Below, one piece after another: positions 34,101 to 41,032 of a stretch of 64,000 nucleotides of DNA (the stretch's first letter is position 1; every line of letters begins with the position of its first letter). Under the pieces are notes generated by a model that was not told the origin of the DNA, did not search any database, and saw only the letters and a program-made list of their open reading frames with translations. Origin of the DNA: Acidobacteriota bacterium (lineage in GTDB: Bacteria > Acidobacteriota > Terriglobia > Terriglobales > Acidobacteriaceae); contig JAJZEA010000002.1 of NCBI GenBank assembly GCA_021851335.1, positions 1 to 64,000 of the forward strand, in the 5' to 3' direction. Position numbers and translations under genes: made by a program.

Positions 34101-34873
34101 ATCAGGACCATGTGCGCAGCGAATCGGAAGATGCGCGTTCATCCGCACATCTCAAATACCTCCAGAACACAGCAGTCCATTCTGAAAAATACTTTTTGCT
34201 TATGCAACAGCTCTATGGCCTTGTGAGCAGTGCGCACGTTGATCGTTCTGCGCTGGACGCATTTGAACGCGGGATGTCGATGTTTCATGAGCAGCAAAGA
34301 ATCTCGAAGGAAGTACACGAACGGTATCTGAGCGGTGCGGAAGCGGTATCCCTCTTGCCGCAGGCGCTTCCCAGTCAGCCAGTTCGGCCACGCCTCTTCG
34401 TAGATGGCGCACAGGAGCCAGTTCGCTCTTCTGGTGCCGCTGAAGGCGCAAGCTTCACACCTATTCCGCCTCTCCCACTGCCTTCTCTATCAGCCCTTGA
34501 TCCCATTGTGCTGGAAAAGGTCGCCGCGCCATCCTTAACCGCTCCATCAGCAGGTGCAAAAGAGGCCATAATCCCGACGACGGCTACGGCTTCCTCGGGA
34601 CTGCCTTCAGATGCGAATGCAATCGCATCGATTCTTCTCTCTGTAATTAGTGAGCGGACCGGCTATCCGCTCGATTCCCTGGATGTCTCCATGGATCTCG
34701 ATGCAGACCTCGGCATTGACTCGCTCAAACGTGTCGAGATTATGGCTGCTCTTGAAGGACAAGTTATCAGTAGTCTCTCTGGCTTGAACTTCGAAAAGTT
34801 TGCCGAGATGCGAACCATAGGCCAGATCGCCGAATTTCTGGCAGACTCAGAAAAAAAAACTCCAGTCAACTGA
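31199..34873 (+). CDS. PfaA-like iterative PKS/fatty acid synthase, KS-AT-ACP part
   Basis: Numbered from ATG 31199. The ketosynthase spans residues ~1-450 with Cys193 (DAACASSL), His328 (EAHGTGTAAGD) and His368 (IGHTKVAAG). The acyltransferase (~560-870) has GQGSQ and Ser662 (GHSLGELTAL). A linker with two helical stretches leads to one ACP whose phosphopantetheine Ser is Ser1175 (DLGIDSLKRVEIMAAL). This order and the DSLKRVEI motif match PfaA-type synthases, which however carry several ACPs. The true N-terminus probably lies upstream: SSSIAIVG, the first KS strand, is encoded just before this ATG, but no ATG/GTG/TTG precedes it, only an ATA at 31163 overlapping the previous stop. The frame ends just after an A9 run (34851-34859). 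Likely product: beta-ketoacyl chains bound to ACP. Confidence 0.88.
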   Translation: MAGAFAQSADIIHYWRSILEEVDCITDVPATHWSIDDYYDPDSKSPDKTYSKRGGFIPPIDFNPLEFGLPPNILEATDVSQLLALVIAKQALADAGYAADNPYAQSTGVILGVSSLKLIEPLVSRLQYPIWRRVLRSTGISNTAIDSIIEKMKMAYVNWQEESFPGYLSNVVAGRITNRLGLCGINCTVDAACASSLASVQLAMHELHSGNCDMMLAGGVDTNNTAMAYLSFSKTPAFTAHSHMRPFDKDSDGMLIGEGLGMLVLKRVEDAERDGDRIYALIRGMGASSDGRSKSIYAPRLEGQILAIRRALQNSVCEPSEIDLIEAHGTGTAAGDPTEFSALRSVFGQRGESLPRIAVGTVKSQIGHTKVAAGAASFIKVALGLYHKVLPPTINIQQPHPSLCIDESPFYLNTRTRPWFSQRRRRAGISSFGFGGTNFHAILEEYPSAIAKPERQHPAAFMILVHAADRESLCAHCAAIAADLTQDDDLSYFTSLIAASKQTTIPVEAARLGFVAATRQEASAFLSQAAEELRETPAAESLTLPNGLYYRERGLEVDGKVVALFPGQGSQYVEMGRTLCLNFPILHHSYAAMDAVLAAHGARPVTEVVFPPPTFSEKERKQQNSTLQATNHAQAAIGAFSMGLYKLLRQAGLRPDFAIGHSLGELTALWAAGVLDDSDFLELLHARGQAMAQPASADADPGAMLAVQGDAEVLEPLLAEYPGVVVANTNSRSQVVVAGSREALESLKSDLTAIGSSATLLPVAAAFHSPFVAHARDPFAARLKSLYFRSPTIPVYANSSAEVYPNQARKIRALLSDHLVNPVKFLQGIEAIYADGGRIFIEIGPGNTLTRMVGDILAGKPHLALALNASRSKDSDAQLRQAYVQLRVAGLQLGDIDPAQPLPAIGSRKPGLTVQVGGNAYISEKTRASFAAALEQSNPAEDRPTAGTSSVKNTASETTMKESPQTTHQDHVRSESEDARSSAHLKYLQNTAVHSEKYFLLMQQLYGLVSSAHVDRSALDAFERGMSMFHEQQRISKEVHERYLSGAEAVSLLPQALPSQPVRPRLFVDGAQEPVRSSGAAEGASFTPIPPLPLPSLSALDPIVLEKVAAPSLTAPSAGAKEAIIPTTATASSGLPSDANAIASILLSVISERTGYPLDSLDVSMDLDADLGIDSLKRVEIMAALEGQVISSLSGLNFEKFAEMRTIGQIAEFLADSEKKTPVN
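34851..34859 (+). other. A9 homopolymer, candidate -1 frameshift or transcript-slippage site
   Basis: The zero frame reads GAA AAA AAA ACT and stops at TGA 34871-34873. The heptamer A-AAA-AAA is in the correct phase for tandem -1 slippage. After slippage the frame reads AAC TCC AGT CAA and continues open through 34912 to 35604, joining KS-AT-ACP to the structural KR half, as in single-chain PfaA proteins. A tenth A in the mRNA or genome would do the same. No strong downstream stimulatory stem was seen. Confidence 0.5.
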
Positions 34874-34911
34874 ACTCACTTGCGCCGGCTGAGCGTTCTG
34901 GTCCATCGCTC

Positions 34912-35604
34912 GTGCACAAGGTGAGTCTTCGCACTCTTCCTCGTCCAGACAGCATAGAGACCGCACAGGAAAGCAGCCTGGTCTGCGCCATCAAGGATGA
35001 TGGCGGCCCCGTTGCTCCACGCTTGGCAACCAGACTCAAGATGAAGGGATGGCAGATCGTATTGCTCAGAACAGCGTCAACACCATCAAAATCTGACATG
35101 CCTACTGTCTTTGTCGCAGACGGCACTGAAAGCGCATGGGCGGAGGCGCTGGAGAGCGTTCATCGCACTTTCGGCCCGATAACCACCTTCATTGAACTCA
35201 ACTCGCATGCACCATCCGCAATCACTGACCCACTGCTTGATAGTGAAGCGGACCAGCGCTTGCGTGAAAGCTTTTTTACAGCCAAAAAGCTCAGAGCATT
35301 CCTCGCCGTACCTTTCAGCCGATACTATGCTGTCGCTCAAATTGACGGAAGACTTGGCTTTTCTGGCTCGGCAGATGCAACAGGCAGCCTTGCTGGGGGG
35401 ATCTTGGGTCTTGCTAAAACGCTGCGCCATGAATGGACCAGCACTTACTGTCGGGCGGTGGATATGTCGCCAGCGCTGGACAGCGATACCGCCGCTGAAC
35501 GGCTGATAGAGGAATTGTTCGATCCTGACTACAACCTTTTCGAGGTTGGAGTTGACCCGCACGGTCGCTACACGCTCGTTGTCCAAGAGGCAGACCATGC
35601 TTGA
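34912..35604 (+). CDS. Structural (N-terminal) half of a PfaA-type ketoreductase domain
   Basis: The GTG at 34912 gives 230 residues, but the frame is open back to the A9 run, so it may not be an independent start. The sequence matches the non-catalytic Rossmann half that precedes the active KR in PfaA/modular PKS proteins: KDDGGPVAPRLATRLKMKGW, VLLRT, then FFTAKKLRAFLAVPFSRYYA, SGSADATGSLAGGILGLAKT and RHEWTSTYCRAVDMSP, followed by VGVDPHGRYTLVV. The GxxGxxA dinucleotide motif of an active KR is absent here. The TGA overlaps the ATG of the catalytic KR-DH gene by 8 bases (35597-35604), which favours translational coupling. In related synthases this is contiguous with the flanking frames. Confidence 0.72.
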   Translation: MHKVSLRTLPRPDSIETAQESSLVCAIKDDGGPVAPRLATRLKMKGWQIVLLRTASTPSKSDMPTVFVADGTESAWAEALESVHRTFGPITTFIELNSHAPSAITDPLLDSEADQRLRESFFTAKKLRAFLAVPFSRYYAVAQIDGRLGFSGSADATGSLAGGILGLAKTLRHEWTSTYCRAVDMSPALDSDTAAERLIEELFDPDYNLFEVGVDPHGRYTLVVQEADHA

Positions 35605-37330
35605 TGCCAATCAGGTGTTCCTAGTCAGCGGAGGCGCGCGAGGAGTAACTGCCCGCTGTGTAATCGGACTCGCGCAGGCAGTCCAGTGTCAATTCATACT
35701 CTTCGGACGAACAGCAGTGGATGCCACGGCTCCCGAACTGCATTATGCCAACGACACCGACCTGAAAAAGCAGGTCGCGGCTTATCTGCGTAAGCAGGAG
35801 AAAAATGCTACACCTGCGGCAATTGAGAATTTAGCGCGCCGAATCAAAGGGCGGGATGAAATCAAACATACGCTGCAGGCTATTGCAGATGCAGGTAGCC
35901 ACGCCCAGTACATCAGCGCGGACGCAACCAGTCCCGGTCATCTTGCGGCAGCGCTCGCCGCAACAGGCATTAGAACAATTACTGGCGTGATTCACGGAGC
36001 CGGCGCACTATCTGACAAGTTGATTGAACAGAAGAGCCAGAAAGACTGGGACCTTGTCTACAACACCAAGGTCGCTGGTCTGCGGTCCATACTTTCCTGT
36101 ATTGATTGCACCGCCCTCGAATACATGGTCCTGTTTTCCTCCATCTCCGGATTCTATGGAAATCGTGGACAAGCCGACTACGCGGTAGCGAACGAGGTTT
36201 TGAACAAGTTCGCCCATGCTTTCAAGCAGCGCTACCCCGCCTGCCACACTACAGCATTTAATTGGGGACCGTGGGATGGCGGCATGGTGACGCCGCAGTT
36301 AAAGTCGGCTCTCGGCAAAGCCGGAGTGAATGTCATGCCGCTTGAAACCGGTGTGACGCTGTTCGTTGATACGTTGAAGGCCGAAAACAAGAATGTCCAA
36401 ATTCTTGTGAATGATGCGCCGCCTCCCGCGACGTCAGTGCACCAGGGCACCGCATTACCGCAGCATCGCATTCGCCGCGAACTCGATGTTCCGGGGAATC
36501 CTTTCCTTCAGGACCACGTCATCGACGGCAAGGCGGTTTTACCAACCGCCTGCGCTGGCGCATGGATGGCCAACGTCTGCCTGGGACTGCAGCCCGGCTA
36601 TCGTCTTTTGAGTCTCTCCGACCTGCGGGTGCTCAAGGGACTAGTCTGTGATGATCATCTTCCATCTTCCTTCATTGTCGAGGTAAGCGAATCCACGAGC
36701 GACGCGGATCATCGCGTACTCTCCACGAAGGTTTTGAGCGAGACGCCAGGCAAGAATCAGCGTTATCACTACAGCGCCGATATCTGCATCACGCGTCACT
36801 CACCAGTACAGACGCGCTACGAGCGCTTTGATTTGACGGAAGACCCTCGCCATGCTCATCTGCGCCCTTACCACGACGGCACTCTATTCCATGGACCTGT
36901 ATTCCAGGGCATTCGCAAGGTTCTGAATCTAAGTCAAAGTAGGATCACTGTTGAGTGCAGTCATTTGACCCCTGATTTCAGAACCCAGGGGCAGTTCTCA
37001 ATGCTCTCCTATAACTGGGTTTGTATGGACCTCCAGTTCCAGTGCCTTGGTTTGTGGATCACACATCACTTCGGCGCATCGGCACTCCCGCTCCATTGTC
37101 GGCAATTTTACTCATATCAGACGCCTCCCGAGCAGCAGCCTTTTTATATCTCAGTGGAGATCACCGAGAAGAGTGAACACAAGGTGATCGCCTCAATCTA
37201 CGTGCATGATGGGGACGGACAACTCTTCTCGTGCGCCTCTGGGGCTGAGCTTACGCTTATTCAGCGCACGGTCCGTTCATCGAATCAAACCAAGGCAGCA
37301 CCCACTCATGAATCAAGCATGAGCAACTAA
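35597..37330 (+). CDS. Ketoreductase-dehydratase part of the PfaA-like synthase
   Basis: ATG 35597 gives 577 residues. Residues 1-290 are the catalytic KR: FLVSGGARGVTARCVIGLA binds NADPH, FSSISGFYGNRGQADYAVAN holds the active Ser (181/182), Tyr195 and Asn199. Residues ~295-560 are a polyketide-synthase dehydratase domain with hot-dog fold: His307 in DHVIDGKAVLP (the HxxxGxxxxP motif), HGPVFQGIRKV, and a DLQFQ segment that fits the DxxxQ half-site. Together the domains reduce the beta-keto group and remove water to give an enoyl chain. The last ~20 residues are disordered. A ribosome site (AAGGA) and pfaD follow within 11 bases. Confidence 0.85.
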   Translation: MLDANQVFLVSGGARGVTARCVIGLAQAVQCQFILFGRTAVDATAPELHYANDTDLKKQVAAYLRKQEKNATPAAIENLARRIKGRDEIKHTLQAIADAGSHAQYISADATSPGHLAAALAATGIRTITGVIHGAGALSDKLIEQKSQKDWDLVYNTKVAGLRSILSCIDCTALEYMVLFSSISGFYGNRGQADYAVANEVLNKFAHAFKQRYPACHTTAFNWGPWDGGMVTPQLKSALGKAGVNVMPLETGVTLFVDTLKAENKNVQILVNDAPPPATSVHQGTALPQHRIRRELDVPGNPFLQDHVIDGKAVLPTACAGAWMANVCLGLQPGYRLLSLSDLRVLKGLVCDDHLPSSFIVEVSESTSDADHRVLSTKVLSETPGKNQRYHYSADICITRHSPVQTRYERFDLTEDPRHAHLRPYHDGTLFHGPVFQGIRKVLNLSQSRITVECSHLTPDFRTQGQFSMLSYNWVCMDLQFQCLGLWITHHFGASALPLHCRQFYSYQTPPEQQPFYISVEITEKSEHKVIASIYVHDGDGQLFSCASGAELTLIQRTVRSSNQTKAAPTHESSMSN

Positions 37331-37340
37331 AAAGGATGCG

Positions 37341-38957
37341 ATGAGTACAACAGCACAGTACGTACAGAAAGCTTCGGCCAGCCAACGCAGCGCGTCTGCG
37401 GCTCTAGAGGGGATCGCGTTTGATGATGCGGATATCGTCCGCAAATTACGGAACCTCGATAGTCCCTGCTACATCGTGCGACACGGAAGCCGTACAGGCG
37501 TTACGCATACCCCAGGCATGGCTTCAGACGTAAATTCTGGACTCTCGCTACTCACAGTGTTACCTGTCGTCAATCCCAGCCAACTCGGGTCTAGAAGCTT
37601 CCTACGCGATCACCGCGTGCAATATGCCTACATGGCAGGCGCCATGGCAAAGGGAATCGCTTCAGAAGAGATGATCATTGCGCTAGGGAAAAAGGGTTTC
37701 CTTGGTAGCTTTGGCGCTGGCGGCCTGTCTCTGGATCGGATTGAGCAGGCGATCCTTCATATTCAGCGTGAGATCCCCGGCAAACCGTACGCATTCAATC
37801 TACTGCACAGTCCGAAAGAAGCGGCGAAAGAAAAGGGCACTGTGGACTTGTATCTCAAGCATGGAGTCACCACGGTCGAAGCTTCTTCTTACATGCAGCT
37901 GAATCCTTTCATTGCACACTATCGTCTTGCCGGATTGAGTCAGCGACCCGACGGCAGCATTTGTATCGGCAACCGCGTCATCATCAAATTATCGCGTGTA
38001 GAACTGGCCGCCCAGTTCATGCAACCCGCCCCCGCGGCCTTGATTCGTCAACTGCTGCAGGAAGGAAGTATCTCAGCGCTTCAAGCCAGACTGGCTGAAC
38101 ACGTTCCCATGGCTGACGACATCACGGTCGAGGCAGACTCGGGCGGACATACGGATAATCGCCCCTTGATCTCGCTTTTACCGGCTATGTTAAATCTACG
38201 CGACACAGTTCGGAGCGAACGGGCATATTCATCACCGGTGAGAATTGGTGCGGCAGGTGGAATCTCAACCCCGCAGTCAGTTTTGGCCGCCTACATGATG
38301 GGTGCCGACTATGTTGTTACAGGCTCAATTAATCAGGCGTGTGTAGAATCGGGAACTTCGACGATAGTAAAGGCGCTGCTTGCGCAGGTCGGAATGACCG
38401 ACGTCGCCATGGCTCCCGAAAGTGACATGTTCGAGCAAGGCTTCAAAGTGCAGGCAGTGAAGCAGGGCTCCATGTTCCCCATGCGTGCACAAAAGCTCTA
38501 TGACACGTATCAGAAGTTCGAAAGCATAGACGCGATTCCAGCCCACGTGAGAGAAACCCTGGAACGTCAGATCTTCAACGATTCGCTGGACAACATCTGG
38601 CTCAAGACAGCACAGCACTTCGCCACACGTAATCCCAGCGAACTCAAACGAGCGGAAAATCCAAAAGTGAAAATGGCCCTGGTATTCCGTTGGTATCTTA
38701 GCCAATCCTCGCGCTGGGCCATCGATGGGAATACTGAGCGCCGCCTAGACTACCAAATCTGGTGCGGTCCCTCGATGGGAGCGTTCAACCTCTGGGTTCA
38801 AGACACATTCCTGCAGAGCCCTGCGAACCGGCGCGTGGCAGATGTTGCCCAGTTGCTCATGGATGAGTCAGCCTACCTGTATCGCCTACAGTCACTCAAG
38901 ATGCTGGGCCTACACGACGCACTACTCGACGGCGCAGGCGAAAGGCAGAATGCTTGA
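37341..38957 (+). CDS. pfaD: PfaD-family enoyl reductase (FMN-dependent)
   Basis: A 538-residue TIM-barrel protein of the PfaD/trans-ER family. Typical segments are YIVRHGSRTGVTHTPGMASD near the N-terminus, GFLGSFGAGGLSLDRIE, PYAFNLLHSPKE, VEASSYMQL, ITVEADSGGHTDNRPL with the His of the flavin site, VRIGAAGGISTPQS, ADYVVTGSINQACVESGTS and FEQGFKVQAVKQGSMFPMR. These are 2-nitropropane-dioxygenase-like FMN enzymes that reduce enoyl-ACP chains in PUFA and trans-AT polyketide pathways. It lies directly after the KR-DH gene. Its presence means that some extension cycles can be fully reduced. The stop overlaps the TTG start of the KAS III gene (TTGA). Confidence 0.93.
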   Translation: MSTTAQYVQKASASQRSASAALEGIAFDDADIVRKLRNLDSPCYIVRHGSRTGVTHTPGMASDVNSGLSLLTVLPVVNPSQLGSRSFLRDHRVQYAYMAGAMAKGIASEEMIIALGKKGFLGSFGAGGLSLDRIEQAILHIQREIPGKPYAFNLLHSPKEAAKEKGTVDLYLKHGVTTVEASSYMQLNPFIAHYRLAGLSQRPDGSICIGNRVIIKLSRVELAAQFMQPAPAALIRQLLQEGSISALQARLAEHVPMADDITVEADSGGHTDNRPLISLLPAMLNLRDTVRSERAYSSPVRIGAAGGISTPQSVLAAYMMGADYVVTGSINQACVESGTSTIVKALLAQVGMTDVAMAPESDMFEQGFKVQAVKQGSMFPMRAQKLYDTYQKFESIDAIPAHVRETLERQIFNDSLDNIWLKTAQHFATRNPSELKRAENPKVKMALVFRWYLSQSSRWAIDGNTERRLDYQIWCGPSMGAFNLWVQDTFLQSPANRRVADVAQLLMDESAYLYRLQSLKMLGLHDALLDGAGERQNA

Positions 38958-40009
38958 ATACGATCTTTGAATGTTCTCAGATTGCAGGAATCGCCGCAGC
39001 AGTACCCGGCAATGCGATTCCACTCAGCCAATTTACGAAGCAGTGGGGCGAGAAAGAAGTTGCCAACGTGATTGCAAGCACCGGCATTACGCAAATCAGG
39101 CAGGCGCCCGCCGGCATGACAGCATCCGACCTCTGTCAGTCAGCGGCACAACGCCTGCTTCATGCTTTAAATTTCCCCCCTGGCGATATTGACGGAATAG
39201 TTTTTGTCTCGCAAACCTCGGACTACATCATGCCAGCCACAAGTGCGGTTTTGCAGAACCGGCTTGGACTTGATAGCCGCGTGGTCGCCTTTGACATCAA
39301 TTACGGATGCTCCGGCTATGTCTACGGTTTGCTACAGGCCGACATGTTGATCCACGCCGGCATGTGCAGGTCAGTCCTGGTACTGGCTGGCGACACGACC
39401 ACCCAGTTCGTCAACCCGCGCGATCGTGCTCTGCGCATGCTCTTCGGAGACGGAGGCAGTGCCACGCTGGTGGTCGCAGGCAGTGAGCAGCACAGCTATG
39501 CTGTATGCACCGACGGCTCCGGGGCCAAGTCCCTCATTGTGCCTGCCGGCGGTGCTCGGAATCCTCGTGATTGCACCAGTTCTATTGAGATAGAAACGGA
39601 AGACGGAAATGCCCGCTCAGCGGAAAATCTTTTTATGGATGGCGTTGCCGTCCTCTTTATGGCTCTGCGCGACGCTCCTGCGATGATTTCTGAGGTAATT
39701 TCACTTGCGCACTGGAGTGCGGAGAAAGCAACCTTTTACGGTTTGCACCAGGCTAACCGATTCATGGTGGACTATCTAACGCGCAAGATGCGTATCGCCC
39801 CGGAAGCAACAGCCTTCTCTTGTGGGGACATTGGCAACACTGGCCCAGCCTCGATCCCGGTCATGCTAGCGAAAGAGCATCCTCGACTCCAGGCCGAGGG
39901 TCGGCTTGAGAAATCGGTGCTCTGTGGCTTTGGCGTTGGCTTTTCGACTGCCGCGACGGCGCTGCCTCTCAACAACACCAGATTTCTTCCCCTGGTTGAA
40001 CTCGGCTAA
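38954..40009 (+). CDS. 3-oxoacyl-ACP synthase III (FabH-like)
   Basis: A 351-residue thiolase-fold protein. The KAS III catalytic triad is intact: Cys119 (INYGCSGYVYGL), His265 (YGLHQANRFM) and Asn295 (GDIGNTGPASIP). GDGGSATLV (165-173) is also typical. It starts with TTG 38954 overlapping the pfaD stop, with AAAGG eight bases upstream. KAS III enzymes condense an acyl-CoA starter with malonyl-ACP, or act as acyltransferases in secondary metabolism. In this cluster, next to a free ACP and an acyl ligase, it probably makes or transfers the starter unit for the PfaA-like synthase. A housekeeping FabH role is less likely given the genes around it. Confidence 0.9.
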   Translation: MNTIFECSQIAGIAAAVPGNAIPLSQFTKQWGEKEVANVIASTGITQIRQAPAGMTASDLCQSAAQRLLHALNFPPGDIDGIVFVSQTSDYIMPATSAVLQNRLGLDSRVVAFDINYGCSGYVYGLLQADMLIHAGMCRSVLVLAGDTTTQFVNPRDRALRMLFGDGGSATLVVAGSEQHSYAVCTDGSGAKSLIVPAGGARNPRDCTSSIEIETEDGNARSAENLFMDGVAVLFMALRDAPAMISEVISLAHWSAEKATFYGLHQANRFMVDYLTRKMRIAPEATAFSCGDIGNTGPASIPVMLAKEHPRLQAEGRLEKSVLCGFGVGFSTAATALPLNNTRFLPLVELG

Positions 40010-40029
40010 GCGAATATGGAGGTCTAATC

Positions 40030-40338
40030 TTGAAACAGAAAATCAAACAGATTGTGCTTGACTGCTGCACTGAACGCAACGAAATCGCTGAGCTAAAGAT
40101 TGATGTGGCTCTTGAGGAGTCGGCGCCTCTCTTTGGCGTGGACGGTGTTCTCGACTCGATCGATCTGGTTAGTTTGATTATTGCGATTGAGCAAGCAATT
40201 GAAGATGAGCTCGGAATCATTGTTACGCTTGCTGACGCAAGGGCTGCATCACGCGAAAACACTCCGTTCAAAACCATTGGCACGCTTGTCGACTACGCCA
40301 CACTCCGCGTTCAGCAGCAGGAGCAGGTCCATGAATGA
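40030..40338 (+). CDS. Free-standing acyl carrier protein
   Basis: A strong GGAGGT at 40018-40023 sets the TTG at 40030 as start. The 102-residue acidic helical protein has the 4'-phosphopantetheine site in GVLDSIDLVSLIIAIE (the Ser of DSID), a variant of the usual DSL. Its length and acidic helices fit an ACP; the Asn/Thr-rich linker near 85 and the C-terminal helix (TIGTLVDYATLRV) are also typical. It probably carries the starter made by the KAS III or the acid activated by the ligase at 41026. It overlaps the SDR gene by 8 bases. Confidence 0.85.
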   Translation: MKQKIKQIVLDCCTERNEIAELKIDVALEESAPLFGVDGVLDSIDLVSLIIAIEQAIEDELGIIVTLADARAASRENTPFKTIGTLVDYATLRVQQQEQVHE

Positions 40339-41032
40339 GCCTGTCACCTTGATCACAGGTTGCAGAAAAGGAATCGGCAGATTTCTTGCGGAGCACTATG
40401 TAGCACAAGGGCATCTGGTATTTGGCTGTAGTCGCAAGCCGAGCGACTTTCAGGCGCCCAACTACCGGCACTTCTGCCTTGATGTAGCCAATGAGTCAGA
40501 GGTGCGTCCACTGTTCTCTGCTATCCGAAAGCATACCGGCCGTCTGGATCATTTGATCAATAACGCCGGTATCGCTTCCATGAATCATGCTCTTCTGACT
40601 CCGATGACTACTGTCCGCGCGATCTTTGAAACCAACGTTGCGGGCACGTTTCTTTTCTGTCGCGAAGCCGCCAAAATTATGAAGACAGCCTCCTTTGGCC
40701 GCATCGTAAATTTCATTTCCGTTGCCAGCCCATTGAATCTTGAGGGTGAGGCCGTATACGCCGCATCAAAATCCGCTGTACAAACGCTAACCCAGATATT
40801 GGCGCGCGAGTTTGCGCCGTTCGGAATCACCGTGAATGCCGTAGGCCCCAATCCAGTGCTGACCGACCTGATTGGCGGCGTGCCCAATGAAAAAATCAAT
40901 CAAATTCTACAGCGACAGGCAATCGTGCGCATGGGATCCGCAGAGGATGTTTTGAATGTGATCAACTTTTTCTTGAAACAAGAGAGCAGCATGATTACAT
41001 CACAATCCCTGTTCCTGGGGGGGATATGTTGA
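40331..41032 (+). CDS. FabG-like short-chain dehydrogenase/reductase
   Basis: ATG 40331 gives 233 residues (the open frame to 40181 lies within the ACP gene). The Rossmann motif is TGCRKGIGRFLA (9-20), NNAG is at 77-80, the catalytic Ser is near 130 (FISVAS), and Tyr143/Lys147 make YAASK. The C-terminal QSLFLGGIC is typical. It most likely reduces 3-oxoacyl-ACP made by the neighbouring KAS III on the free ACP, so that the first cycle can proceed apart from the large synthase. It overlaps the ACP gene by 8 bases and the ligase gene by 7. Confidence 0.88.
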   Translation: MNEPVTLITGCRKGIGRFLAEHYVAQGHLVFGCSRKPSDFQAPNYRHFCLDVANESEVRPLFSAIRKHTGRLDHLINNAGIASMNHALLTPMTTVRAIFETNVAGTFLFCREAAKIMKTASFGRIVNFISVASPLNLEGEAVYAASKSAVQTLTQILAREFAPFGITVNAVGPNPVLTDLIGGVPNEKINQILQRQAIVRMGSAEDVLNVINFFLKQESSMITSQSLFLGGIC

